A stretch of 64,000 nucleotides of DNA, from the NCBI RefSeq assembly GCF_001422375.1, contig NZ_LMMU01000001.1, forward strand, positions 1,114,089-1,178,088, given 5' to 3'. The translations under genes and the position numbers were made by a program. The stretch is from Methylobacterium sp. Leaf99 (GTDB taxonomy: Bacteria; Pseudomonadota; Alphaproteobacteria; Rhizobiales; Beijerinckiaceae). Of this stretch, positions 1 to 7,783 are shown one piece after another. Every line of letters begins with the position of its first letter. The first letter of the stretch is position 1. Below the pieces are notes generated by a model. That model was given only the letters and a program-made list of their open reading frames with translations, had not been told where the DNA came from and made no database searches.

Positions 1-1
1 C

Positions 2-673
2 CTCAACCCCAGCGCCACGGTGCTGTCCGGCGAAGACCTCGCGCTGCTGGCGCGGTTCTGCACCCGCCACGACGTCACGGCCGTCTGCGACGAGGTGTGG
101 GAGCACATCGTGTTCGACGGGGCGGCGCACGTGCCGCTCATGGCCCTGCCCGGCATGCGGAACCGGACGGTGAAGATCGGCTCGGCGGGCAAGATCTTCG
201 GGCTTACGGGCTGGAAGGTCGGCTTCGTCATGGCGGCCCCGCCGCTTCTGCGCGCCATCGCCGGCGCCCACCAGTTCCTCACCTTCACCACGGCGCCCTG
301 CCTGCAGGAAGCCGTGGCCTACGGGCTGGGCAAGTCCGACGCCTATTTCTCTGAGATGCGGGCCCGCTTCGCCCGCTCCCGCGACCGCCTGAGCGCGGGC
401 CTCGCCGAGCGCGGCTTCACCTTGCTGCAATCGGCCGGGACCTATTTCCTCAACATCGACATCGCCCCCTTGGGCTTCACCGACGACGTGGCGTTCTGCG
501 ACACCCTCGTGCGCCGGCACGGCGTCGCCGCGATCCCCGTGAGCGCGTTCTACGACGCGGACCCCGTGCGCCACGTCGTGCGCCTGTGCTTCGCCAAATC
601 CGACGCCACCCTGGACGCCGCCCTCGACCGCCTCGGCGACGCCGCCGGGGGAACCGGGTGGAGGGCCGCGTGA
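2..673 (+). CDS. Class I/II PLP-dependent aminotransferase, C-terminal part (5' end outside window)
   Basis: PLP-dependent fold-type I aminotransferase that moves an amino group from an amino acid to a 2-oxo acid. The reading frame is open from base 2, so the N-terminus is missing. Visible are the NPSATVLS segment (equivalent of the NPxNPTG loop, and like the NPSATV of YbdL/kynurenine aminotransferases), the PLP-ring aspartate in CDEVWEHIVFDG, and the Schiff-base lysine in GSAGKIFGLTGWKVGF. A C-terminal RLCFAK segment carries the substrate-carboxylate arginine. About 223 residues remain of the usual 380-400. A YbdL/methionine or KAT-like specificity fits the NPSATV motif, but substrate is inferred. 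The DUF4112 gene follows 48 bp later on the same strand. Confidence 0.9.
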   Translation, partial: LNPSATVLSGEDLALLARFCTRHDVTAVCDEVWEHIVFDGAAHVPLMALPGMRNRTVKIGSAGKIFGLTGWKVGFVMAAPPLLRAIAGAHQFLTFTTAPCLQEAVAYGLGKSDAYFSEMRARFARSRDRLSAGLAERGFTLLQSAGTYFLNIDIAPLGFTDDVAFCDTLVRRHGVAAIPVSAFYDADPVRHVVRLCFAKSDATLDAALDRLGDAAGGTGWRAA

Positions 674-721
674 TGCGCGCCGGCATTGCGGGCGGACGCG
701 GCCGGGGCCACATCCCATGCC

Positions 722-1195
722 ATGAGCACACCGCGCATCCCCCGAAGCCCCGTCCTGGACGCCACCCGAGACGCCGGTGTGGCGACGCCGTTCCGGCCCA
801 AGGCCGACGACCGCGAGGCGACGCTCCTGCGCCTGGAGGCGCTGGCGCACCTCATGGACTCGGCCTTCCTGATTCCCGGCATCAACCGGCGGGTCGGCCT
901 CGACGCCGTGGTCGGCCTGGTGCCGATCGTCGGGGATGTCGCCGGCATGCTCATCGCCTCCTACGTGGTCAACGAGGCGCGCCGCCTCGGGGCGCCGCGC
1001 TGGCTCGTCGCCCGGATGATGGCGAACGTGGTGTTCGACGGGGCCCTCGGCATCGTGCCCATCGCCGGCGACCTGTTCGATGCGGCGTTCAAGGCCAACC
1101 GCCGCAACGTCGCCCTGCTGCGCCGCCACCTCGAGAAGACCGGCGGCCTGCGCCCCAACGAGATCGAGGGCACCGCCGTGCGCATCGACGGCTGA
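722..1195 (+). CDS. DUF4112 domain protein
   Basis: Protein of 157 residues from ATG 722; an upstream in-frame ATG at 686 would add 12 poorly conserved residues. The core (about residues 40-145) has the DUF4112 pattern: a helix LAHLMDSAFLIPG, then a Gly/Pro hinge LVPIVGDVAG, a hydrophobic segment and a second hinge IVPIAGDLFDAAFKAN. The two I/LVPI-x-GD motifs are hallmarks of the family, whose biochemical role is unknown. The hydrophobic segments suggest association with the inner membrane. It sits just behind the aminotransferase and may be co-transcribed. The downstream 526 bp are non-coding repeats. Confidence 0.8.
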   Translation: MSTPRIPRSPVLDATRDAGVATPFRPKADDREATLLRLEALAHLMDSAFLIPGINRRVGLDAVVGLVPIVGDVAGMLIASYVVNEARRLGAPRWLVARMMANVVFDGALGIVPIAGDLFDAAFKANRRNVALLRRHLEKTGGLRPNEIEGTAVRIDG

Positions 1196-1254
1196 GACTG
1201 GTTCCGACTCATCGGTTCGAGCGGGCGTGCCTGACCCATCTCGCAGGATGCACG

Positions 1255-1482
1255 GGTCCCCTCTCCTCCCAGACAGGGCAATCGCAGATGGCGTTTGGGG
1301 CGTTGGGACCTCCCGCAACGCTGTGTCATCCCGGGGCCGCGCAGCGGAACCCGGGACCCAGAAACACCGGTTTTGCAAGGTTTTGCGCTGTCGGCGGCTC
1401 TGGATTCCGGGTTCGCCTGCGGCGCCCCGGAATGACACCGGAGGTCATCTGCGATCGCCCTGCCTGGAAGAAGAGGGGGCCG
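1255..1482. repeat. MITE-like interspersed repeat, copy 1
   Basis: A non-coding element of about 228 bp inside the 1196-1721 gene-free stretch. Its ends are imperfect inverted repeats: the left end reads GACAGGGCAATCGCAGATGG (1272-1291) and the right end reads CATCTGCGATCGCCCTGCC (1446-1464) followed by a purine-rich TGGAAGAAGAGGGGG. The interior (1325-1440: CATCCCGGGGCCGCGCAG, then CACCGGTTTTGCAAGGTTTTGCGCTGTCGG, then CGCCCCGGAATGACACCGG) recurs nearly unchanged at 11344-11487. No ORF with coding features lies in it. The paired ends and second copy suggest a mobilised miniature element, but no transposase is seen. Confidence 0.7.
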
Positions 1483-1560
1483 GTCGCGACGGTCCGAAGC
1501 GCTTTGCCTCCTGTTCGAACTCCGAGAAACTCATCCGCGATCGCCGTGCCTTCCAGGAGA
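1483..1560. repeat. Short repeat B, copy 1, ending in a solo element end
   Basis: Directly adjoining the MITE-like copy, GTCGCGACGGTCCGAAGCG followed by CTTTGCCTCCTGTTCGAACT matches, in inverted orientation, the stretch at about 18424-18470. It ends in CGCGATCGCCGTGCCTTCC AGGAGAGGGA (about 1535-1563), which resembles the right end of the other repeats. The remaining bases to 1721 hold nothing I recognise except the leader of the permease gene. Confidence 0.5.
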
Positions 1561-1721
1561 GGGAGCCCGTCGTGTTCAACCCCGACACATCACGGCTTTC
1601 GAAAACAGGCTCCGGGCGATTGCGAAATGCCGGCAGTCCCTCGAGAACGCGAGGTGCGTCGCGATCCGAAGCGGCTCGACGGCCTCCGTAGGACATCCGA
1701 GCAGGCCGGGCGGAGCCACCT

Positions 1722-2849
1722 ATGAATCAGGTCGTGTCCCCCGTCGCACCGCCCGCCGCGCCTCCCCGCACGGGCTGGCTCTCGCCCCTGTCGCGGCGGC
1801 GCCTCGCCAACTTCCGCCGGAATCGCCTCGGTTACTGGTCGTTCCTCATCTTCGCCGCCCTGTTCGGCACGAGCCTGTTCGCCGAATTCATCGCCAACGA
1901 CCGGCCGCTGGTGGTGTCCTACAAGGGCGAGATCCTGTTTCCCGTCCTCATCGACTATCCGGACGAGAAGTTCGGCGGGTTCTACGCCCGGCCGAACTAC
2001 CGCTCGGCGGAGACCCGCCGGGAGATCGCCGACAACGGCTGGGCGATCTGGCCGCCGATCCCCTATGCCTACGATACCATCATCGACGGGCTGCCGACCC
2101 CCTCCCCGTCTCCGCCGACCTGGATGCTGACGGAGGAGCAGTGCCGGTCCGTGGGCAAGCCCTGCCGCGATCTCGAAAGGCACTGGCTCGGCACCGACAA
2201 CACCACCCGCGACGTGCTGGCGCGGATCATCTACGGCTTCCGCATCTCGGTGCTGTTCGGGCTGATCCTCGCGGTGATCTCGTCGGTGATCGGTGTCGTC
2301 GCGGGCGCCGTGCAGGGCTATTTCGGCGGCTGGGTCGACCTCGCCCTGCAGCGCTTCATCGAGGTGTGGAGCGGCATTCCGACCCTCTACCTCATCATCA
2401 TCATCTCGGCCTTCATCGAGCCGGGCTTCTTCGTGCTCCTCGGCATCCTGCTGCTGTTCTCGTGGGTGTCGCTGGTGGGCGTCGTGCGGGCCGAGTTCAT
2501 GCGGGCGCGCAACTTCGAGTACGTCCGCGCCGCCCGGGCCCTCGGCCTGTCGAACATCCGCATCATGAGCCGGCACCTCCTGCCCAACGCCATGGTGGCG
2601 ACCCTGACGTTCCTGCCGTTCATCCTCAACGGCTCCATCGGCACGCTGACGTCCCTCGACTTCCTCGGCTTCGGCCTGCCGCCGGGTTCCGCGTCCCTCG
2701 GCGAACTGCTGGCCCAGGGCAAGGACAACATCCAGGCGCCCTGGCTCGGGCTGACCGGCTTCCTCGTCGTCGCCGTGATGCTGAGCCTCCTGGTCTTCGC
2801 CGGCGAAGCCGTGCGCGATGCTTTCGATCCCCGCAAATCCTTCGGCTGA
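1722..2849 (+). CDS. yejE: ABC transporter inner-membrane permease, YejE type
   Basis: Inner-membrane permease of a peptide/microcin C-type ABC importer, 375 residues. The N-terminal part has the YejE layout: cytoplasmic SPLSRRRLANFRRNRLGYWS, a first membrane helix (about 38-57), then a long periplasmic stretch with AEFIANDRPL and ERHWLGTDNTTRDVLARIIYG. Five further helices follow, with the EAA loop YVRAARALGLSNIRIMSRHL (about 267-286) that docks on the ATPase. In YejABEF systems it pairs with YejB, binding protein YejA and ATPase YejF. None of these is nearby: upstream are only repeats and downstream is a signalling gene, so it is either an orphan or a displaced member of a split operon. Confidence 0.85.
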   Translation: MNQVVSPVAPPAAPPRTGWLSPLSRRRLANFRRNRLGYWSFLIFAALFGTSLFAEFIANDRPLVVSYKGEILFPVLIDYPDEKFGGFYARPNYRSAETRREIADNGWAIWPPIPYAYDTIIDGLPTPSPSPPTWMLTEEQCRSVGKPCRDLERHWLGTDNTTRDVLARIIYGFRISVLFGLILAVISSVIGVVAGAVQGYFGGWVDLALQRFIEVWSGIPTLYLIIIISAFIEPGFFVLLGILLLFSWVSLVGVVRAEFMRARNFEYVRAARALGLSNIRIMSRHLLPNAMVATLTFLPFILNGSIGTLTSLDFLGFGLPPGSASLGELLAQGKDNIQAPWLGLTGFLVVAVMLSLLVFAGEAVRDAFDPRKSFG

Positions 2850-3076
2850 ATTTTAGGCCTGCTCTTCGGCGATGCGTGCGTCGTCCGACTCCCTGCTACG
2901 GAAACTAGGGTCTCTGCTGAGCGACGTCTTGGGGTACGCTTTCGAACAATCCGCTCGGCCGGGCAACGGGCGGGTTTGTCCGGCAGAGGTCGCGGCTCTC
3001 CTTTGAGGAAAGAAACAAACTTATAAGTATTGTGCGCAATCCTCGCGGCTGAACGTCAGCGACCGGTTTCGGAATC

Positions 3077-5170
3077 ATGCTCCTGAACACCCCATCGGAC
3101 GCGCGGAGGCCCGATGTCGACCCCGTTTCGCGGGAGGCGGCGTCCGAGGCCGGCCTCGCGCGGATCACGGCCCTCGCCGCCGGATGCCTCGGGATGCCGA
3201 GGGCCTGGATCGCCCTCGGCACGGGACGGACGCGGACGATCCGGGGCGCCTTCGGGTTCGAGGACGGCACGGCCGGCGCGGCGGCGATGCGGTCCTGCGC
3301 CACCGCCGCCCTGGTCGATGCCGGGGGGCGACGCCTCGGCGACCTCTGCGTCGGGGCGCGGGCCCGGAAGTCCCGACCCCAACAGTCCCCTATCGTCGCG
3401 CCCCTCGACCCCGTGCTGGCGGGCCGGCTGGACGCCTTCGCCGGCCTCGTCGTCGACCACCTCGCCAGCGAGGACCGGGCGGCGACGGACGGCATCACCC
3501 GGGGTCTGGCCGGGGCGGCGGCCTACGCCTTCCTGGCGGCGGACACCACCGGCACCATCACCTTCGTCAACCGCGCCACCGAGATCCTGTTCGACTACGC
3601 GCCGGGGACGATGGTCGGGCAGGACGTCGAAATCATCATCCCGCCGTCGTTCCGGAAGATGCACGGCGAGCGATTCGCCGGCTTCGTGGCCCGTGCGCCG
3701 TCCCGCCTCGTCGGGCGGACCATCGAGCTCACGGCGCAGCGCCGCGACGGCACGACCCTCCCCATCGAGTTCTGCCTGTCGACCTGGACCGAGGACGGGC
3801 GGGTCGGGATCGGCGCGATGATGCGCGACATCAGCGAATGGCGCGCCCGCGACGACCAGCTCCTGCGCATGGCCCACCACGACGGCCTCACCGGCCTCGC
3901 CAACCGCGCCCGGTTCGCCGAACGCCTCGCGACCGTCCTGGCGCAGGGCCACTCCGCCACGGTGATGCTGCTCGACCTCGACGGCTTCAAGGAGGTCAAC
4001 GACAGCCTCGGCCACGCCACCGGCGACGCCCTGCTGCAATCCGTGGCCGTGCGCCTGCCCCTCTGCGTCGGGGCGGACGTCACCGTGGCGCGGATGGGCG
4101 GCGACGAGTTCGCGATCCTGCTCGGCCCCTGCGGCGATCCCCGGGTGGCGGCCGTCACCGCCACCCGCATCCTCGACGTGTTCCAGGCGACGTTCCAGAT
4201 CTCCGGGCACACCTTCCATGTCGGCCTCAGCCTCGGCGTCGCCATCGGGCACGGGCCCGAGACCGACCCGGAGGCGCTCATCGCCGATGCGGACCTGGCG
4301 CTCTACCAGGCCAAGCGCGACGGACGGCGGTGCTTCCGCCTGTTCGAACCGGCCATGCGGGCGGCCGTGATCGCCCGCCGGACCCTGCACGACGAGCTGA
4401 GCCACGCCCTGGCGGCGGGCGAGCTCGTGCTGCACTACCAGCCCCAGGTGGCGTTCGATACGGGCCGGGTCGTGGGCGCCGAGGCGCTGCTGCGCTGGCA
4501 GCATCCCCGGCGTGGCCTGCTGCTGCCGGCCGTGTTCCTGTCCGCCCTCGAGGCCCATCCCATGGCCACCGGCATCGGCCGCTGGATCATCGACGAAGCC
4601 TGCCGCCAGGCGGCCCAGTGGCGGGCGGCGGGCCTCCCGCCGCTCCGGGTCGCCATCAACCTCTTCGCCGCCCAGCTCCTCGCCGGCACCCTGGCGGAGG
4701 ACGTGAAACGCTCGCTCGCGACCTACCGGCTGCCGCCGTCCACCCTCGAACTCGAAGTGACCGAGCGCATCGCCCTGCGGGCCGACGACGCGGTGCTGGA
4801 GCCGATCCGGGCCCTGCACGCCCACGGGGTCGCGGTGGCGTTCGACGATTTCGGCACGGGCTACGCCTCCCTGTCCTCCCTCAAGCGCTTCCCCCTCACC
4901 CGCCTCAAGATCGACCGCAGCTTCGTGCGCGACGTGCTCACCGACCGGCACGACGCCGAGATCATCCGCGCCATCCTCGGCATGGCCCAGAGCTTCGGCC
5001 TGGAGGTCATCGCCGAGGGCATCGAGGGCCCCGACCAGGAGGCGATCCTCCGGGCCATGGGCTGCCACGAGGGCCAGGGCTACCTCTACGGCAAGGCCAT
5101 GGCGCCCCAGGACCTCGCCACCCTGATCCGCGAGCGGGGCGCGGCACGCCCGAACACCGCCGTGGCGTGA
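3077..5170 (+). CDS. PAS-GGDEF-EAL cyclic-di-GMP turnover protein
   Basis: Cytoplasmic protein of 697 residues with no predicted membrane segment. The N-terminal 140 residues look GAF-like (degenerate), followed by a PAS domain (about 148-260), a GGDEF domain with intact GGDEF at 341-345, and an EAL domain with EAL at 469-471 plus DDFGTGYASLSSLKRF and KIDRSFV. Both catalytic motifs look complete, so it could make and break c-di-GMP. The residues where an inhibitory RxxD I-site would lie (332-335) read GADV, so product inhibition is probably absent. The 227 bp upstream include an AT-rich stretch (3005-3035) likely to hold its promoter. It stands alone on the plus strand. Confidence 0.92.
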   Translation: MLLNTPSDARRPDVDPVSREAASEAGLARITALAAGCLGMPRAWIALGTGRTRTIRGAFGFEDGTAGAAAMRSCATAALVDAGGRRLGDLCVGARARKSRPQQSPIVAPLDPVLAGRLDAFAGLVVDHLASEDRAATDGITRGLAGAAAYAFLAADTTGTITFVNRATEILFDYAPGTMVGQDVEIIIPPSFRKMHGERFAGFVARAPSRLVGRTIELTAQRRDGTTLPIEFCLSTWTEDGRVGIGAMMRDISEWRARDDQLLRMAHHDGLTGLANRARFAERLATVLAQGHSATVMLLDLDGFKEVNDSLGHATGDALLQSVAVRLPLCVGADVTVARMGGDEFAILLGPCGDPRVAAVTATRILDVFQATFQISGHTFHVGLSLGVAIGHGPETDPEALIADADLALYQAKRDGRRCFRLFEPAMRAAVIARRTLHDELSHALAAGELVLHYQPQVAFDTGRVVGAEALLRWQHPRRGLLLPAVFLSALEAHPMATGIGRWIIDEACRQAAQWRAAGLPPLRVAINLFAAQLLAGTLAEDVKRSLATYRLPPSTLELEVTERIALRADDAVLEPIRALHAHGVAVAFDDFGTGYASLSSLKRFPLTRLKIDRSFVRDVLTDRHDAEIIRAILGMAQSFGLEVIAEGIEGPDQEAILRAMGCHEGQGYLYGKAMAPQDLATLIRERGAARPNTAVA

Positions 5171-5230
5171 CGCCGCCGTCCCGCCCACGGCGCTGTCCCG
5201 AGAGCGTGGGGTTTCGGCGTCAGACTTTGC

Positions 5231-5563
5231 TCACAGGGGCCGGGTTCCGCCGGTGAGCAGCCAGCCCCTGGCCCGCTGGAGCAGGGCCGGGCGGACGCGG
5301 GCGACGTCGTCGCCATCGACGAGGGGCGAGGCCGAGAGGGCGCTGAGGTAGGCTGCCTCGCGGTCCTGGCAGGCGTGCAGGGACGCCTCGGCCGCGCGGG
5401 GGCGCGCCGTGAGCGCGGCCTGCAGGGTGAAGGCGCGGTGGAGGCAGCCCCGCCAGGCGGCGTGCCGGTCGGCGACGGTGCCGGCCCGGGCCGGGGACAC
5501 GCCCAAAAGACCGAGCGAAACCGCGAGGAGGAGCACGGGCGCGGCGCCGGACCGGATCGTCAT
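5231..5563 (-). CDS. Small secreted protein, unknown function
   Basis: I do not recognise the family. The 110-residue product from ATG 5563 starts with a clear signal peptide (MTIRSGAAPVLLLAVSLGLL, cleavage after SPARA) and a mature part of about 83 residues with two cysteines (WRGCLHRAF and LHACQDREA) that could form a disulfide. LQAALTARPRAAEASLHAC suggests an alpha-helical domain resembling lysozyme-inhibitor-like or small periplasmic helical proteins, but this is only impression. It converges on the GGDEF-EAL gene. The longer in-frame extension to 5740 lacks coding character. Confidence 0.6.
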   Translation of the reverse strand: MTIRSGAAPVLLLAVSLGLLGVSPARAGTVADRHAAWRGCLHRAFTLQAALTARPRAAEASLHACQDREAAYLSALSASPLVDGDDVARVRPALLQRARGWLLTGGTRPL

Positions 5564-5820
5564 GGAAATCGGTCTCCGAAGGACCGCCAATCTCGCAAAC
5601 GATGCTGAATCGATCGTGACGGCGGCCCTCGCCGGGATGTGCCGTTTCGGGATGATCCCCGGTCGGTTCGGGCGGAACGGGGCCGGGGCGCGGGTTGCCA
5701 ACGGCGCGTCGACGCGCCAAGGAGGCCGCCGCGCGGCCACGTCCCCCCGATCACGGGGTCGGGGACGGCCCGGCCGCGCCCCCCCGCGCCTCCCGGTGGC
5801 GGGGAAGGAAGCGGAGTGCC

Positions 5821-6141
5821 ATGGCCTGGATCGTCCTCGTCGCCGCCGGCCTCCTCGAGGTCGTGTGGTCCTTCGCCATGAAGCAGTCGGACGGGTTCTC
5901 GCGGCCCTGGCCGACGGCGATCATGGTGGTGACCATGGTGGGCAGCGTCGGGCTCCTGGCGCTCGCCATGCGCACCCTGCCGCTCGGCACCGCCTACACC
6001 ATCTGGACCGGGATCGGTGCCGTCGGCGCCTTCGTCGTCGGCATCGTGGTCCTCGGCGAGGACGCCAGCCCGGCCCGCATCGTCGCGGCGGCGCTCATCG
6101 TGTCGGGCCTCGTGACCATGAAGCTCGCGAGCCCGCAGTAG
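5821..6141 (+). CDS. sugE: Small multidrug resistance family guanidinium exporter, SugE/Gdx
   Basis: Four-helix inner-membrane exporter of 106 residues, the normal SMR length. The substrate/proton-binding glutamate is E13 in MAWIVLVAAGLLEVVW. The Gdx-subtype signature follows: MKQSDGFSRPWP after helix 1 and GTAYTIWTGIGAVGAF in helix 3. These residues separate Gdx (guanidinium/H+ antiporter) from the broad EmrE group. It probably works as an antiparallel homodimer, since no second SMR gene is adjacent. The start is set by GGAAGGAAG 8-16 bp upstream. The 257 bp upstream show GC-rich hairpins but nothing I can match to a guanidine riboswitch. The gene ends 4 bp from the convergent protease gene. 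Confidence 0.92.
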   Translation: MAWIVLVAAGLLEVVWSFAMKQSDGFSRPWPTAIMVVTMVGSVGLLALAMRTLPLGTAYTIWTGIGAVGAFVVGIVVLGEDASPARIVAAALIVSGLVTMKLASPQ

Positions 6142-6145
6142 GGGC

Positions 6146-6802
6146 TCAGCGGTTGGCGGTGGTGACCGGCGAGGTGGCGCGGCCGAGGGAGACCCAGGCC
6201 TGGGTGTCCTGGCTCTCGCGCTTGATGAAGGTGTAGCCGGTCTGGCGCCAGGACTGGACGGCGCTGGTCTTGTTGTCGAGGATGAAGTCGCCGCGGTCGG
6301 TGATCAGGGTCAGGACCGCGTGGCCCTCGCCCTTCTCGTCGATGACCACGGTCATCCGCATGGCCCGGCGCGGCAGGCCGGCTTCGGCCAGGAGCTTGCG
6401 CTTCAGGAGCTGAAAATCCTCGCAATCGCCCGAGCCGTCCTCGGCGAGGTCCCAGCGGTCGGCGACGTGGAGGTGGTCCATGTCGGTCACCGCGCGCAGG
6501 GACTTGTTCACCCGGCGGTTGATGGAGACGATGGTGTTCCAGGTACCGGCGTCGAGGGCGATGGTGGCGGGCTCGGTGCGGTCGACGGCGCACTCGGCCG
6601 CGTAGGTCTCGCAGAAGGTGACCCAGGCGGCGATGGGGCGGGCGGCGGGGCCGCTGACGAGGACGCTCGGGGTGGCGGGCAGGGAGGCGAAGGTCTGGGC
6701 CGGGGCCGCGACGGGGGCCGCCAGCACGGCCGCGAAGAGCGCCGCGCGGGCGAGGGCACGACCCGTAACCGCTTCCAGGCACTTCGAAATCGCGATCCGC
6801 AT
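6146..6802 (-). CDS. Secreted transglutaminase-like cysteine protease (Peptidase_C93)
   Basis: Periplasmic or exported protease-like protein of 218 residues. A signal peptide covers about residues 1-35 (ends VAAPAQT). The papain/transglutaminase-like triad is complete: C127 in GSGDCEDF, H161 in GEGHAVLTL and D176 in DFILDN. This is the bacterial transglutaminase-like cysteine proteinase family common in Hyphomicrobiales; related LapG proteases cleave LapA-type adhesins under c-di-GMP control. A c-di-GMP protein lies 1 kb away, but I see no LapD or adhesin here, so that role is speculative. It converges on sugE. Confidence 0.88.
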   Translation of the reverse strand: MRIAISKCLEAVTGRALARAALFAAVLAAPVAAPAQTFASLPATPSVLVSGPAARPIAAWVTFCETYAAECAVDRTEPATIALDAGTWNTIVSINRRVNKSLRAVTDMDHLHVADRWDLAEDGSGDCEDFQLLKRKLLAEAGLPRRAMRMTVVIDEKGEGHAVLTLITDRGDFILDNKTSAVQSWRQTGYTFIKRESQDTQAWVSLGRATSPVTTANR

Positions 6803-6956
6803 GGCCGGCCCGTTCCCGTTAATCTTCCGTTAATGAAAGGTCTCACGGCGGCCCGGACGCGGCAATCGCCGGGTTAATAAAGGGTTAACGGTGTGGATAG
6901 TTGCACCGCCGGCGAAAGAAGCGCGGCCGGCGGAATGCCCAGCGTCCGACGAAAAA

Positions 6957-6981
6957 CGCCCCGCCGGAGACCGGCGGGGCG
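6957..6981 (-). terminator. Rho-independent terminator
   Basis: An 11-bp perfect GC stem (CGCCCCGCCGG / CCGGCGGGGCG) with a 3-base loop. It is followed on the minus strand by TTTTT (6952-6956). It lies about 280 bp beyond the stop of the DUF3775 gene, after the interspersed repeat, and would stop leftward transcripts before the protease gene. Confidence 0.8.
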
Positions 6982-7046
6982 CTGAATGCGAAGGCGATGA
7001 CGGGCGTATCGGTCTGCGATCCAACGGCGATCCCGCAGGTATCGCG

Positions 7047-7188
7047 GGTCCCCTCTCCTGGAAGGAGAGGGACAGGGTGAGGTGTGCGAACCCTCCGGAG
7101 AGTCCACGACCCTCACCCCAACCCTCTCCCAAACAGGAGAGGGGGCCCGTCGCGGTTCATCTGCAATCGCCCCGCCGTCCAGGGGGGC
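7047..7188. repeat. Interspersed repeat C, copy 1
   Basis: A 142-bp non-coding unit starting TCCCCTCTCCTGGAAGGAG and containing CCCTCACCCCAACCCTCTCC, then GGTTCATCTGCAATCGCCCC. It is almost identical to 18514-18657; differences are a few substitutions and a one- or two-base shift near the middle. The first half holds a small self-complementary module (CCCTCTCC TGGA AGGAGAGGG) able to form a hairpin. It fills the gene-free stretch 6803-7259 between the DUF3775 gene and the protease gene. The rest of that stretch holds the terminator and protease leader. Confidence 0.7.
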
Positions 7189-7259
7189 CGTCGTGCCTGA
7201 CGCCGAGGCTCCCGCTCCCATCGTGATGGACACCATGTGGATGTGCGATCGGGCCTCCG

Positions 7260-7658
7260 TCAGGCCTGGGGCAGATCCGGGGTGATGCCGAGGTTGGCCA
7301 TGCCCTCGGAGAGCAGGTCGGCGGCGTTGGGCGTGCCGAGCAGCTCGCGGGCGGCGCCCTCGCCGACGGATTCGCGCTCGCGGGCGAAGCGGACGGCGTC
7401 GGTCCATTCCTCCGCCTCCATGTCGCCGCGCCCGACATAGATCAGGGCCAGGAGGTCGGCGCGCTCGTCGTCGTTGAGGGCCCCGATCATCGCCCGGACC
7501 TCTTCCTCGGTGGCGTCGTCGGTGCCGGAGGTGAGCACGTCGGTGGCGCCGTCGTCGATGGCGTTGGAACCGGAATCCGGGTCCGTCGGCCCTTCCTTCA
7601 CCTCGACGGCGCGCAGGCGCAGGATGATCTCGGTGACGGTGTCGACTGGAATGTCCAT
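7260..7658 (-). CDS. DUF3775 domain protein
   Basis: A 132-residue acidic cytoplasmic protein beginning MDIPVDTVTEIILRLRAVEV. The conserved DUF3775 core is in the second half: EEEVRAMIGALNDDERADLL, then LIYVGRGDMEAEEWTDAV and a C-terminal LGTPNAADLLSEG. The family is frequent in alphaproteobacteria and has no known biochemical role; the ALNDDE..LLAL..VGRGD pattern resembles a helical, possibly protein-binding module. Upstream extension to 7706 is possible but lacks support. The tandem 22-bp repeats at 7711-7776 lie between it and nudC. Confidence 0.75.
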   Translation of the reverse strand: MDIPVDTVTEIILRLRAVEVKEGPTDPDSGSNAIDDGATDVLTSGTDDATEEEVRAMIGALNDDERADLLALIYVGRGDMEAEEWTDAVRFARERESVGEGAARELLGTPNAADLLSEGMANLGITPDLPQA

Positions 7659-7710
7659 GCTCGTGTCCCAAACCTCGGCCGCCGGGCGGCGACCCTGAGC
7701 AGGCACAACC

Positions 7711-7783
7711 CGTCAGGGGGAAATGGGTTCGCCGTCAGGGGGAGATGGGTTCGCCGTCAGGGGGAGATGGGTTCGCCGTCAGG
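7711..7783. repeat. 22-bp tandem repeat, about 3.3 copies
   Basis: Three consecutive 22-bp units of the form CGTCAGGGGGARATGGGTTCGC at 7711-7732, 7733-7754 and 7755-7776, then a partial fourth CGTCAGG that overlaps the nudC stop codon. Units 2 and 3 are identical and unit 1 differs at one base. The array lies between nudC and the DUF3775 gene. Confidence 0.9.

Noticed and set aside
5700..5820. Guanidine riboswitch upstream of sugE
   Set aside because: There are GC-rich hairpins, but I find neither the two ACGR loops of the guanidine-II class nor conserved ykkC blocks.
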